From VRUE01 sp963699225 (GTDB lineage: Bacteria > Actinomycetota > Thermoleophilia > Solirubrobacterales > 70-9), in the NCBI GenBank assembly GCA_963699225.1, contig OY969423.1:62001-126000 (forward strand): a DNA stretch of 64,000 bases, read 5' to 3'. The translations under genes were made by a program, and so were the position numbers. Below the pieces are notes generated by a model. It was given only the letters and a program-made list of their open reading frames with translations, was not told the origin of the DNA and ran no database searches. Within the stretch, counting starts at the first letter, position 1. Every line of letters begins with the position of its first letter. Shown here piece after piece: positions 44,786 to 53,634 of this stretch.

Positions 44786-45409
44786 CTAGTCGAAAGCTGG
44801 CGAAAGCATTGGAAGCAACACCAGTCTGACCAGGCGGACAACGGATTCCGGATCGTCGAGAGTGATCTCCCCGTCCCGTGTGAGCAGCAAAGAGATCGCA
44901 AGTCGAGCGATCACTTCAGCGACGCCATCTATGTCCGACGTCGCAGCGCGACCCGCATCGATTTCAGCCCGAAGTCGATTTGCGATCAGCGATCGGTAGA
45001 GGCCGAGAGCGGGTCCGCCATCGATCGTCAGCGGCGGCAGCAGGACCTCGGGTTCGCGCCGCAAGATCCCGTCGAACAGCGGATGGTCGCGCACGTAGCG
45101 TCCGGCGAAGGCGAAACCTTCAACGAGCCGATCCTCCAGCGTCTCCGCGCCTTCCCACAGCAGATCGAGCTCTTCCATGCCGCGGCGTACCTCGCGCGCG
45201 ATGACGACCTCGACCAGGCCCTGTTTGCTCTCGAAGCGGCGAAAGACGGTCATCCGGGAGACGCCCGCGCGGCGTGCCACGTCTTCCATCGACGTACGAC
45301 GAATGCCGTGCTCGGCGAACTCCTCAAGCCCCGCTGCCGCAACCTGGTCGAAGACCGCGTCCTCGCCCACTGGGGGCGTTGCTGTGAGGGCTGCCGCGAT
45401 TGGACTCAT
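44786..45409 (-). CDS. TetR-family regulator
   Basis: A 207-residue repressor. The N-terminal helix-turn-helix is EFAEHGIRRTSMEDVARRAG and VSRMTVFRRFESKQGLVEVV (residues 32-72). ATG 45409 chosen; upstream in-frame starts would include the operator. It is divergent from a cytochrome P450 gene 57 bases away and probably represses it. The ligand-binding part is C-terminal and variable. Confidence 0.9.
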   Translation of the reverse strand: MSPIAAALTATPPVGEDAVFDQVAAAGLEEFAEHGIRRTSMEDVARRAGVSRMTVFRRFESKQGLVEVVIAREVRRGMEELDLLWEGAETLEDRLVEGFAFAGRYVRDHPLFDGILRREPEVLLPPLTIDGGPALGLYRSLIANRLRAEIDAGRAATSDIDGVAEVIARLAISLLLTRDGEITLDDPESVVRLVRLVLLPMLSPAFD

Positions 45410-45466
45410 GAGATACGCTGGTACTCCATTCTCACAGAGTAACAATCGCCGAAGACGAGGAAAGCC
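45410..45466. promoter_or_regulatory. Divergent tetR/P450 promoter with candidate operator
   Basis: The 57-base spacer contains GAGATAC-gctg-GTACTC (around 45409-45427), an imperfect inverted repeat, and a wider TGAGA...TCTCA pair. Either could be the TetR operator. Confidence 0.4.
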
Positions 45467-46846
45467 ATGGACACAGCGCTTGCCGATCTGCCCCGACTGC
45501 GGCGCCCCGCAGCCGTCAACGCCGCCCAGTACTGGCTTGCCCCGGAGCGCTTCGCGCGCACCTGCCAGCGCCTCGGTGACCGTTTCGTGGTCCCGATGCC
45601 GGCGGCGACAGGACCGTGGCTATGCCTGACCGACCCCGAGGACATCAAGCGCGTCTTCACCGCCGACACCGACGTTCTTCGCCTCGGGGCGGCTCTTGCC
45701 AAGGCCTCTGCGCACCATCTCGTCCTCGGCCCGAGCGGACTGACCAACCTCGATGGCCCCGAGCACATGCGCATGCGAAAGATGCAGCTCCCACCCTTCC
45801 ACGGACGCGCGCTCCCCAGCTACCAGGAGGCCATGGCGCATAAGGCCGAAGACGCGCTCACGCGCTGGCCCTTTGGTCGCCCCACCCCCGCCCAGCCACA
45901 TATCGAGGCAATCACTCTCGAGGTGATGATGGCGACGGTGTTCGGGGTCACCGAGCCCGTGCGGGTCGAGCGGCTGCGCTCAGCTACCCACGAGCTGCTT
46001 CGCGAGGGCCACTCGCAACGCTTCTTTATTCAGACGATGATCGCGTCGAGCCGTAAGAACGGATGGGACAGGCCCTTTCCGCGAATGGACCGCGCAATCG
46101 CCGCGGTCGACGCAGTCGTGATGGAAGAGGTCGCCCAGCGCCGCAGGGAAGACAAACTCGATGGCGAGGACGTGCTCGGAATGTTCCTGCGCACGCCCGA
46201 TTCGCAGGGTCGCCTGATGAGCGACGAGGAGATCTGCGACTCGATGCGCACCCTTCTGCTCGGCGGCCACGACACCACCGCCTCCACGCTGACCTGGATA
46301 CTCGAGCGCGTCAGTCGCTCGCCCGAGGCTCTCGAGCGCCTTGAAGCCGCCGCGCTGGACGGAGAGGACGAGTACCTCGACGCGGTCATTCAGGAGACGA
46401 TGCGCCTGCGCCCGGCCTTTCCTCTCACGGCACGGCTCGCCACCCAACCGTTCGAGCTGCCGGGGCTCACCATTCCGCGCGGCACCATGGTCGTTCCGTA
46501 CATCACGCTCGTGCACCGCCGTGCCGAGCTCTATCCCGATCCGCTGAGCTTCCAGCCGGAGCGTTTCCTCGGCAGCCGCGCCGGAACCTATACCTGGATC
46601 CCATTCGGTGGCGGACCGAGGCGATGCATCGGCGCAGCCTTTTCGATGGCGGAGGCTCGGATAGTGCTCAGGACGATCCTTCTACGCGCCCGAATCGAGC
46701 CATCACCGCGACGCTCTGAGCGCGTGGCACGTCGCAACGTCTTCATCGTGCCGGCCCGCGGCGGCCGCGTCACGCTCCAACTCCGCACCCCGGACTCCGA
46801 TCGCCGTCATCGTTCTCTCCCGCGCGACCACGCGGGAGTCGTCTAG
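45467..46846 (+). CDS. Cytochrome P450
   Basis: A 459-residue P450 monooxygenase. I-helix GGHDTTASTL (oxygen activation, about residue 265), K-helix ETMRLRP (ExxR) and heme loop FGGGPRRCIGAAF with the Cys ligand (about residue 385). It hydroxylates an unknown hydrophobic substrate and needs a ferredoxin/reductase, not seen nearby. Likely controlled by the divergent TetR protein. Confidence 0.93.
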   Translation: MDTALADLPRLRRPAAVNAAQYWLAPERFARTCQRLGDRFVVPMPAATGPWLCLTDPEDIKRVFTADTDVLRLGAALAKASAHHLVLGPSGLTNLDGPEHMRMRKMQLPPFHGRALPSYQEAMAHKAEDALTRWPFGRPTPAQPHIEAITLEVMMATVFGVTEPVRVERLRSATHELLREGHSQRFFIQTMIASSRKNGWDRPFPRMDRAIAAVDAVVMEEVAQRRREDKLDGEDVLGMFLRTPDSQGRLMSDEEICDSMRTLLLGGHDTTASTLTWILERVSRSPEALERLEAAALDGEDEYLDAVIQETMRLRPAFPLTARLATQPFELPGLTIPRGTMVVPYITLVHRRAELYPDPLSFQPERFLGSRAGTYTWIPFGGGPRRCIGAAFSMAEARIVLRTILLRARIEPSPRRSERVARRNVFIVPARGGRVTLQLRTPDSDRRHRSLPRDHAGVV

Positions 46847-46884
46847 TCAGTTCTCGTCGTCCGACCGCAGCACTGAACTCGCAA

Positions 46885-47322
46885 TCACGCCAAGGCGCCT
46901 GGGTCGATCCGCTCTGGAAACCTCGGCAAGCCGTCATCCGGGACCGGTGCCCATGGTGGGGCGTAGTCCGTGAACTGGTGTGCGCTCGGGCGGATGCCGG
47001 GATCCTCGTCGAGGGCGCCCATGCGTACGGCGAGCAGTTCGGGGTTGTCGGGGTGGTGGGTGAATAGCTGGCTGCCGCAGGTGGAGCAAAAGGCCTTGAC
47101 GTAGCCGCCATCGCCCGGGTCCCAGGTGCGAACCAGATCCTGGCCGGAGACTGTTCGGTAGGAACCGGGCGCGGTTAGGGCCGTCGTCGACACTCCGGTG
47201 CCGGTGCGCCGCTGGCAGCGCTTGCAGTGGCAGAGAAGGGCACCGAGCAGTGGCTCGGAAACCTCGAAGCGGACAGCGCCGCACATGCAACCTCCGGTCA
47301 GCGGCAGCGTTGGATCTGGCAT
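46885..47322 (-). CDS. GFA/CENP-V-domain protein
   Basis: A 145-residue zinc protein with the GFA fold. Cys pairs are GGCMCGAVRFEV, CHCKRCQRRTG and FCSTCGSQLF. Family members were linked to glutathione-dependent formaldehyde activation, but most, including this one, have unproven activity. Convergent with the P450 gene. Confidence 0.88.
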   Translation of the reverse strand: MPDPTLPLTGGCMCGAVRFEVSEPLLGALLCHCKRCQRRTGTGVSTTALTAPGSYRTVSGQDLVRTWDPGDGGYVKAFCSTCGSQLFTHHPDNPELLAVRMGALDEDPGIRPSAHQFTDYAPPWAPVPDDGLPRFPERIDPGALA

Positions 47323-47370
47323 TTGCTCAGCCTAGCGTCGTATCACCGGGCCCGTTCAAGCGATGCGTTA

Positions 47371-47380
47371 CGATATATCG
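47371..47380. promoter_or_regulatory. PadR operator candidate
   Basis: CGATATATCG is a perfect 10-base palindrome flanked by GTTA/CGTTA sequence, 27 bases before the padR start. AT-rich palindromes of this kind are common PadR autoregulatory sites. Confidence 0.45.
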
Positions 47381-47406
47381 CGTTACACCGATAGAAAGGA
47401 ATTTCG

Positions 47407-47949
47407 ATGCACCACAGATGCAATCCACGACACGCAGGCATTCATCGCCACGAGGAGTTCGCACGCAGTCGCGGCTTTCGCCAGGGTCGCGGCAGGGGCG
47501 GTCCCCGCGCGCGCCGGGGCGACGTTCGCGCCGCCGTGCTCGCCCTGCTCGCCGAGCGACCGATGCACGGCTACGAGATGATCAAGGAGATCGAGGAGCG
47601 CACCGACGGGGCTTGGGTCCCGAGCGCCGGCTCGATCTACCCGACTCTCCAGTTGCTCGAGGACGAGGGGCTGATCAGCGGGCAGGAGAGCGAGGGCAAG
47701 CGCCGCTTCAGCCTCACCGAGGCGGGCACCGCCGAGCAGGCCGAGAAGGCCGGTGAGGAGACCCCGTGGGACGCCGTCCGCGCCGATGCGGGGCCGGAGC
47801 AGATCCACCTTGCTCACTCGATGAAGAAGCTCCACCACGCGATCGGCCAGGCCTTCACCGCGGCCGATCAAGGCCAGCAGAAGCGGGTTCGCGAGCTGCT
47901 TGACGAGACCCGGCGCAAGATCTACGCGATCCTCGCCGAGGAGGGCTGA
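47407..47949 (+). CDS. PadR-family regulator
   Basis: A 180-residue regulator. After a basic, Gly/Arg-rich N-terminus of about 40 residues the winged helix reads LALLAERPMHGYEMIKEIEE and GSIYPTLQLLEDEGLI, with the wing GKRRFSLTEAG. The C-terminal helices form the dimer. It is convergent with the cytochrome gene. Targets unknown; autoregulation is likely from the palindrome upstream. Confidence 0.9.
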   Translation: MHHRCNPRHAGIHRHEEFARSRGFRQGRGRGGPRARRGDVRAAVLALLAERPMHGYEMIKEIEERTDGAWVPSAGSIYPTLQLLEDEGLISGQESEGKRRFSLTEAGTAEQAEKAGEETPWDAVRADAGPEQIHLAHSMKKLHHAIGQAFTAADQGQQKRVRELLDETRRKIYAILAEEG

Positions 47950-47956
47950 GGCCGTC

Positions 47957-48547
47957 CTATAGCCAGGGATGGGCTGCGGAGTACGTCAGCACCGCCACGG
48001 CGACGCCGGCGAGGATCGCCGTGGCCAGGCCCAGCGTCCGCAGGCCGGCGCCGGCCAGCCGCGCCTCGGGCGGGCCGGTCCGGCGCCAGTCGGCGCTGGC
48101 CAGGGAGGGGACCTCGAGCAGGTGGCCGAGGACGTGCAGGGTCATCAGCGCGACCCAGGCGATGAAGCTGAGCTTGTGGGCGAAGATCAGGGTGTTGCTG
48201 GGCGGGCCGTCGATCAGCAGCGCGACCCCGGTTCCGAAAAGAGCCAGGGTCGTCAGCACGACGCCGGGTGCGAGCACGCGCAGGACCAGCAGCGGCGGGC
48301 CCTTCTGCTTGTAAGGGGGACTGCCCGTGTAGTAGCGGGTGAAGCGGTAGCCGGTGCTGCCCAGCTTCAGCGCCACCGGCGGGATCAGCAGCATGCCGAT
48401 GAAGATGTGCGGGCCGAGCAGCTGGCCGATGAAGGGGACCGTCGCCCCCTCGGCCGCCAGCAGCACCAGCAGCGCGGCGGCCGCGGCGCCGGTCAGGCGG
48501 GCGTTGCCCGCGACGCCATCGCGGAGCTTCGTGGTGGGGCGGTACAC
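47957..48547 (-). CDS. Cytochrome b561-like membrane protein
   Basis: A 196-residue protein with four to five helices. Candidate heme ligands are His in GPHIFIGML, FAHKLSF and LHVLGHL, on adjacent helices as in b561/DUF4405 proteins. A basic loop lies between helices 2 and 3. It follows the second two-component system in the same direction, 34 bases after the kinase stop, and may be regulated by it. Suggests transmembrane electron transfer. Confidence 0.7.
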   Translation of the reverse strand: MYRPTTKLRDGVAGNARLTGAAAAALLVLLAAEGATVPFIGQLLGPHIFIGMLLIPPVALKLGSTGYRFTRYYTGSPPYKQKGPPLLVLRVLAPGVVLTTLALFGTGVALLIDGPPSNTLIFAHKLSFIAWVALMTLHVLGHLLEVPSLASADWRRTGPPEARLAGAGLRTLGLATAILAGVAVAVLTYSAAHPWL

Positions 48548-48581
48548 GCGGCGGATGCTCGGTCCGCTCGCTTGCGATCAG

Positions 48582-49733
48582 CTAAGCGTTCGCTGAGAGA
48601 TCTCTCATCTTCGGGCTGTAGCGCGGCAGCGAGAAGCTGACCCGAGCGCCGCCAAGCGGCGAGTCGTCGACCCAGATCCGGCCGCCGTGGGCGGAGACGA
48701 TGGCGCGGGCGATTCCCAACCCCAGCCCACTGCCGCCCGATGCTCGGTCGCGGGCCGAGTCGCGACGGTGGAAGCGGTCGAAGACCCGCTCGCGGTCCTC
48801 GGGCGGGATGCCGGGACCGGCGTCGTCGACCGAGACAATGAGCGAGCTGCCGGCAGCGCGGGTCGAAAGCACGACCTGGCCCTCGCCGGCGTAGCGGTCG
48901 GCGTTGTCGAGCAGGTTGCGCACGACCTGGGCGACGAGGTCGGGATCGAGCTCGATCGTGCCCTCGGCGAGATCGCCGAGCTGCTCGTTCTCTCCTCCTC
49001 GCGCCCCGGCCAGCTCGCGCAGGAAGCCGGCCGCGCTCACCTCCCGCAGCGCCGGGCCGACGCCCTCGTCGAGCCGGGCCAGCGAGAGCATGTCCTCGAC
49101 CAGCCGTTCCACCCGGCCCATCTCCCGCAGGGCTGTGGTCTCGACACGGCGCACCTCCTGCGCGCTCGGCTGCTCCTGGCGGGCGAGCACTTCGAGCTGG
49201 CCGCGGATCGCGGTCAGCGGGCTGCGCAGCTCATGCGAGGCATCGGAGACGAACTGACGCTGGCGGGCGAAGGCCCGGTCGAGGCGGTCGAGCATGTTGT
49301 TGAAGGCCTCGGCGAGGATCCGCAGCTCGGCCGCATCGGCGGGCCCCGATTGCAGCCGTGGGGTCAGGTCGCCGGCGTCGATCTCGCTCGCGGTCTGGGC
49401 GAACTGCCGCAGCGGCGAGGCGGTTCGGGCGGCGAGCAGGTAACCGGCGAGGAGCGCCGCGAACAAGGTCGCTCCGCCGACCAGGAGGAAGGTCTTCTCG
49501 ACGTCGGACTGGGCATCGCTGATCGGCGAGATCGAGGGACCCTCGCCCTCCTCGTCGCCCGCCGCCGGGGGCGGGCCGTGCTCGCGGCCCTCCTCGTGCC
49601 TGATCACCGACGCCTCGTTGGCCATCTGGGCGCGGACGGCGACGAAGACGACGGCGAAGGCGAGGACGACTATCGCGCCGATCGAGAGCGCCAGCCTGCC
49701 GCGCAGGCCCATCCGCTCCCAGCGACGCCTCAC
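48582..49733 (-). CDS. Sensor histidine kinase
   Basis: A 383-residue kinase. TM1 (about 13-32), a short extracytoplasmic loop rich in Gly, Pro and Glu, TM2 (about 80-98), HAMP, phospho-acceptor in SDASHELRSPLTAIRG, and ATP boxes NLLDNADRYAG, DAGPGIPPEDRERVF and GSGLGLGIARAIV. Overlaps the response regulator gene by ATGA. Confidence 0.93.
   Translation of the reverse strand: MRRRWERMGLRGRLALSIGAIVVLAFAVVFVAVRAQMANEASVIRHEEGREHGPPPAAGDEEGEGPSISPISDAQSDVEKTFLLVGGATLFAALLAGYLLAARTASPLRQFAQTASEIDAGDLTPRLQSGPADAAELRILAEAFNNMLDRLDRAFARQRQFVSDASHELRSPLTAIRGQLEVLARQEQPSAQEVRRVETTALREMGRVERLVEDMLSLARLDEGVGPALREVSAAGFLRELAGARGGENEQLGDLAEGTIELDPDLVAQVVRNLLDNADRYAGEGQVVLSTRAAGSSLIVSVDDAGPGIPPEDRERVFDRFHRRDSARDRASGGSGLGLGIARAIVSAHGGRIWVDDSPLGGARVSFSLPRYSPKMRDLSANA
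48594..48607. promoter_or_regulatory. Perfect palindrome TGAGAGATCTCTCA
   Basis: A 14-base perfect palindrome inside the 3' end of the kinase gene, about 47 bases before the cytochrome gene. It continues on the plus strand as ATCTTCG, so ATCTCTCATCTTCG (48600-48613) equals 14581-14594. A one-base variant occurs at 37300. Confidence 0.5.
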
Positions 49734-50410
49734 CTCGGCTCCCGCAGGCGGTAGCCGACCGAGCGCACGGTCTCGATTGGCGCGGGGGAGTCCGGCAAGG
49801 CGAGCTTGCGGCGCAGGTAGCCGACGTAGACCTGGACCACGTTGGTGCCGGGGTCGTGCTCATAGCCCCAGACCGCGGCGAGTATTTCCTCGCGCGTGCA
49901 GACGCGGCTGGCGTGCCGCATCAGGTGGCCAAGCAGCGCCGCCTCGCGCTCTGGCAGGCGGACCTTCTGGTCTCCCCGGGTTGCCTCACGGCTGAGCAGG
50001 TCGAGCTCGATCCCGGCGGCGGTGAGGGTTGTCTCGTCGCCGCCACCATCGCCGCCGTAGCGCAGGTGGGCCCGGATTCGTGCCAGCAGCTCCTCGAAGG
50101 AGAACGGCTTGGTGACGTAGTCGGTGGCCCCGAGGTCGAGCCCCTCGACCCGGTCGGCGACCTCGGTCTTCGCCGTCAGCAGGATCACCGGCAGCATCGG
50201 CCGCGCTCGCCGGATCGCCCTCAGCACCGCGATCCCGTCGCGGCCGGGCAGCATGCGGTCGAGCACGACGAGGTCGACCTCGCGCTCCATCGCCAGCTCC
50301 TCGCCGGTGATGCCGTCTCCCGCGACCCTGACTCCGAAGCCCTCGGCGCCGAGGCCGCGCTCGAGGAAGTCGGCGATCCCCGCCTCGTCCTCGACGACCA
50401 GGATCTCCAT
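49730..50410 (-). CDS. OmpR-family response regulator
   Basis: A 226-residue regulator. Receiver domain with VVEDE, phospho-acceptor in LVVLDRMLPG and Lys in YVTKPFSFEELL; C-terminal winged helix with PEREAALLGHLMRHASRVCT and NVVQVYVGYLRRKL. First gene of an operon with the kinase and probably the cytochrome. It resembles the regulator at 19766 in layout, so related binding sites are plausible. Confidence 0.93.
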   Translation of the reverse strand: MEILVVEDEAGIADFLERGLGAEGFGVRVAGDGITGEELAMEREVDLVVLDRMLPGRDGIAVLRAIRRARPMLPVILLTAKTEVADRVEGLDLGATDYVTKPFSFEELLARIRAHLRYGGDGGGDETTLTAAGIELDLLSREATRGDQKVRLPEREAALLGHLMRHASRVCTREEILAAVWGYEHDPGTNVVQVYVGYLRRKLALPDSPAPIETVRSVGYRLREPR

Positions 50411-50471
50411 GGGGGCGATGCTACGCCACGACCACAGGTGCCCTCTTCGCCTGGCGCGATGATGCAGCCAC

Positions 50472-51770
50472 GTGTCCGGTCATCGAGCTCACCGAATCCC
50501 CGGCCGTCACACGCACTGGTGGCTCGCAAGTCGGCGCCACCTGCTGCTGCGCGGTGGCGGCCTGGCGGCGCTGCTGGCGGTCGTCGGCCCCGGCCTCTTG
50601 GCCGGCCTCTCCGATGACGACCCGGCCGGGATCACCACCTACTCGATCCTCGGCGCCAAGTACGGCTACGAGCTGCTCTGGGTTCTCGCCCTCGCGACCG
50701 CGGCGCTGATCGTCTTCCACGAGCTCGGGGTGCGGCTGGGGATTGTCACCGGCAAGGGGTTGCTTACCCTGGTCCGCGAGCACTACGGGCCGCGGGCCGC
50801 GGCGCTGGTCCTCTCGGCGCTGGTGATCGCCAACACCGGCACCCTCTGCGCCGAGTTCGCCGGCGTCGCCGCGGCGATGGAACTGCTCAGCGGGGTGAGC
50901 CGATACATCAGCGTGCCGCTGGCGGCGGTCGGGGTCTCGGCGCTGGTCCTGCGCGAGAGCTTCCGCCGCGTCGAGCACTTCCTGCTGGCCCTGAGCTCGG
51001 TCTTCATCGCCTACATCGTCTCCGGCTTCCTCGCCCATCCCGATTGGGGCGCGGCGGCGAAAGGCCTGGTCGTGCCGAACCTCCCGCAGAGCCGCGAGGC
51101 GCTGCTGGTCACGGTGGCGACGGTCGGCACGACGCTGGCGCCCTGGGGCCTGGCCTTCATCCAGTCCTACGCGGTCGACAAGCGGCTCAAGGTCAAGGAC
51201 CTGGGCTACGAGCGGATCGACGTCATCGTCGGCGCAGTGCTCACCGGCGTGATCGGCTTCTTCGTCGTCGTCGCCTGCGCCGCGACCCTGCACGCCGGCG
51301 GCGTCGAGATCAACGACGCGCGCGATGCGGCCGGCGCCCTCGAGCCGCTTGCGGGCAGCTTCGCCGCGACGCTCTTCGGCCTCGGCCTGCTTGGCGCGGC
51401 GCTGCTCGCGGCGGCGATCGTGCCGCTCTCCACCGCCTACTCGATCTCGGAGGCGTTCGGTCGCCGCGCCGACCTCAACGACAGCTTCGCCGAGGCCCGC
51501 AGCTTCTACCTCAGCTTCGGCGCGGTCGTGCTCGTCGCGGCGATCATCGTGCTGATTCCCGGCGCGCCGCTGGTCCCGATCCTTTTCCTCACCCAGGCGC
51601 TCAACGCCGTCCTGCTCCTCGTCATGCTCCCCTTCATCCGCTCGCTGGGCAAGGACCGCGAGCTGATGGGCGAGTACGCGCTGGGGCGCACCGGGCGCTG
51701 GACGACCGGCGTAGCCCTCGGCCTGATCGCGGCCTCGGTCGTCGCCCTCGGCGTTCTCGTCGTGACCTGA
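50472..51770 (+). CDS. Nramp-related metal transporter with altered binding motifs
   Basis: A 432-residue, 11-helix Nramp-fold transporter. In helix 1 the usual DPGN reads DPAG (residues 50-53), and in helix 6 the usual metal-coordinating region reads APWG (about 222-225). Loss of the Asn and Met ligands argues against classic Mn/Fe transport. It resembles the Nramp-related magnesium transporter group, where such changes are described. GTG or nearby start at 50472; the basic N-terminus is cytoplasmic. Divergent from the response regulator. Confidence 0.85.
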   Translation: MSGHRAHRIPGRHTHWWLASRRHLLLRGGGLAALLAVVGPGLLAGLSDDDPAGITTYSILGAKYGYELLWVLALATAALIVFHELGVRLGIVTGKGLLTLVREHYGPRAAALVLSALVIANTGTLCAEFAGVAAAMELLSGVSRYISVPLAAVGVSALVLRESFRRVEHFLLALSSVFIAYIVSGFLAHPDWGAAAKGLVVPNLPQSREALLVTVATVGTTLAPWGLAFIQSYAVDKRLKVKDLGYERIDVIVGAVLTGVIGFFVVVACAATLHAGGVEINDARDAAGALEPLAGSFAATLFGLGLLGAALLAAAIVPLSTAYSISEAFGRRADLNDSFAEARSFYLSFGAVVLVAAIIVLIPGAPLVPILFLTQALNAVLLLVMLPFIRSLGKDRELMGEYALGRTGRWTTGVALGLIAASVVALGVLVVT

Positions 51771-51780
51771 GCCGGCGCGC

Positions 51781-52521
51781 TCAGACGCCGAGCGCGTAGC
51801 TGAGGCCGAGCATGACCGCAGCGCCGAGCGCGATGCCGGCGCTCGGCCCCAGCCGCGCCCGCCCCGAGTAGGCCTGTGGCAGCAGCTCGACCGCGATCAG
51901 TGCCAGCATCGCCCCGGCGGCGAAGGCGAAGGAGAAGGGCAGCAGCGATTCGATCTGCTCGACCAGGAGGAAGGCGATCAGGGCGCCGACCGGCTGCGGG
52001 GCGCTGGTCGTCACCGCGGCCCAGAACTGGCGGCCGCGGGAGAAGCCCGACGCGGCCATTGGGATCGCCACGCTGGTCCCCTCGGGGATGTTCTGGATCG
52101 CGATCGCGAGGATGACGAAGAGGCTGAGTCCGGCGCGGTCGGAGGCGAAGGCGGTGCCGATCGCGAAGCCCTCGGGCAGGCTGTGGACGAAGAGGACGAG
52201 AAAGACCAGGGCGGAGGTGCGGGCGCCGGAGTCGGTGTGGCCCATGAAGGCGGCGCTGGGCGAGAGCTTCCAGCGGACCAACCCGAGCAGCCCCGCCCCC
52301 GCGGCCAGGCCACCGACTACCGCCAGGGCTGAGCCTTCTTCGCCGGCCGGGATCAGCAGCCCGGCGATCGAGGCGACGCCCATCACCCCGGCGGCGAAGC
52401 CGAGCAGCAGCGGCGTCAGTTGCGCCGCCCTCGTGCCGAGGAAGAAGACCGGCACCGCGCCGATGCCCGTGGCCAGCGCCGTGCCGGAGGCGGCGAGCAG
52501 CAGCAGGACCACATCGGGCAT
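51781..52521 (-). CDS. ZIP-family metal transporter
   Basis: A 246-residue, eight-helix protein. Metal-site motifs are FVHSLPEGFAIGTAF in helix 4 and IAIQNIPEGTSVAIP in helix 5. ZIP proteins import Zn, Fe or other divalent metals. Convergent with the Nramp-like gene 10 bases away and divergent from the fusion protein gene. Confidence 0.9.
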   Translation of the reverse strand: MPDVVLLLLAASGTALATGIGAVPVFFLGTRAAQLTPLLLGFAAGVMGVASIAGLLIPAGEEGSALAVVGGLAAGAGLLGLVRWKLSPSAAFMGHTDSGARTSALVFLVLFVHSLPEGFAIGTAFASDRAGLSLFVILAIAIQNIPEGTSVAIPMAASGFSRGRQFWAAVTTSAPQPVGALIAFLLVEQIESLLPFSFAFAAGAMLALIAVELLPQAYSGRARLGPSAGIALGAAVMLGLSYALGV

Positions 52522-52555
52522 GGACGGAACCTAAACGGCGCGCGACAATGGTCGC

Positions 52556-53317
52556 GTGGCGAAGAAGAAAGACGACGGCGCGGTGGCGGCGCGGGTGGTC
52601 GTGCGTGGCGCGGTGCAGGGCGTCGGCTTTCGCGAAGCGACGCTGCGGCAGGCGGGCGAGCTTGGCGTGTTGGGTTGGGTGCGCAATGGGGAGGAGGACG
52701 ATGTTCTCGTCCACGCCGAGGGCTCCGAGCCCGCCGTCAAGGCGCTGCTGGAATTCCTTAGCGACGGCCCTTCGGCCGCCCAGGTTGTCGAGGTGGCAAG
52801 CGAGAGCGTCAAGGTCGAGGGCCACGAGCAGTTCGCGATCCGCGGCGTCAGCGCCGGCGGCTTCGTCGTCCAGGAGCACGCCGCCACCGCCCGGCACTTC
52901 GACCTACGGCTCGAGGTCGACGGGGTGATGCGCTCATGGGCGGTGCCCAAGGGGCCGTCGATGGACCCGGCGGTGAAGCGGCTCGCGGTGCAGGTCTCCG
53001 ATCACGCTCTCTCCCACAACGACTTCGAGGGGCCGACCGAGGGCGGCGGCGTGATCGTCTGGGACCGGGGCTCCTATGAGCAGGGTGGACGGGTGCCCTG
53101 GCCCGAGGCGCTCGAGCGCGGCCACGCCGTCTTCGTCCTCCACGGCGAGAAGCTGCGCGGCGGCTTCGCCCTGCAGCGCACCCGGCCCGGCGAGAAGCCG
53201 CAGTGGTTGCTGATCAAGCGCCGCGACGAGCAGGCCGAAGTGGGTTCCGACGTGGTCGCCGAACACCCCGGGTCAGCGCTCAGTGGCAAGTCGCTGGATG
53301 AGCTGCTCGCCGGGTGA
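52556..53317 (+). CDS. Acylphosphatase fused to LigD-type 3'-phosphoesterase domain
   Basis: A 253-residue two-domain protein. Residues 10-95 are acylphosphatase, with GAVQGVGFREATLRQAGELG and GWVRNGEEDDV; the catalytic Arg (R26) and Asn (N44) are kept. Residues 100-225 are the phosphoesterase domain of LigD: H108, H114, D116 and R118 in QEHAATARHFDLRLE keep exact family spacing, and H150 is kept, but the Tyr four residues later is His (H154), and the PAGEYGAG loop is missing. It could trim 3' ends of DNA or RNA, with an added acyl-phosphate activity. Start GTG 52556. Confidence 0.85.
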   Translation: MAKKKDDGAVAARVVVRGAVQGVGFREATLRQAGELGVLGWVRNGEEDDVLVHAEGSEPAVKALLEFLSDGPSAAQVVEVASESVKVEGHEQFAIRGVSAGGFVVQEHAATARHFDLRLEVDGVMRSWAVPKGPSMDPAVKRLAVQVSDHALSHNDFEGPTEGGGVIVWDRGSYEQGGRVPWPEALERGHAVFVLHGEKLRGGFALQRTRPGEKPQWLLIKRRDEQAEVGSDVVAEHPGSALSGKSLDELLAG

Positions 53318-53363
53318 GCGGGCCTGAATAGCCTTCGCGTGACAACCAGCCCAGGAGGGAAGC

Positions 53364-53561
53364 ATGTTTTCGTGGCTTGCCGAGAAACTGATCGTCCACA
53401 ACGTGAAGGCGATCCGCGCCGGAGACATCAAACCGACCACCCTGCTGTACGCGGACGACGGCTTCGTCGGGATCGGGCTGCAGATCTACCCCGGCCAAGT
53501 GGTTCTCGAGGGCTTCCCCTGGCGGGTCGATCAATGGCTGAAGGGAGCGGAGGAGGTTTAG
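53364..53561 (+). CDS. Small protein, possibly truncated NTF2/SnoaL-like
   Basis: A 65-residue protein with a good ribosome site (AGGAGGG 7 bases before ATG). IRAGDIKPTTLLYADDGFVG recalls the first helix and strand of SnoaL-like proteins, which are twice as long. It may be a truncated relative or a distinct small protein. Confidence 0.5.
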   Translation: MFSWLAEKLIVHNVKAIRAGDIKPTTLLYADDGFVGIGLQIYPGQVVLEGFPWRVDQWLKGAEEV

Positions 53562-53607
53562 CGCAAGGCCCGTTCGGAGATAGAAACCAGAGCGGAAAAC
53601 CGTATTG

Positions 53608-53634
53608 GTCATGATGGTTGGCGGCTATCATGAC
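53608..53634. promoter_or_regulatory. Inverted repeat GTCATGAT-N11-ATCATGAC
   Basis: Perfect 8-base arms with an 11-base spacer, overlapping the likely start of the AKR gene. A candidate operator, perhaps for the GntR protein of this cluster. Confidence 0.4.
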
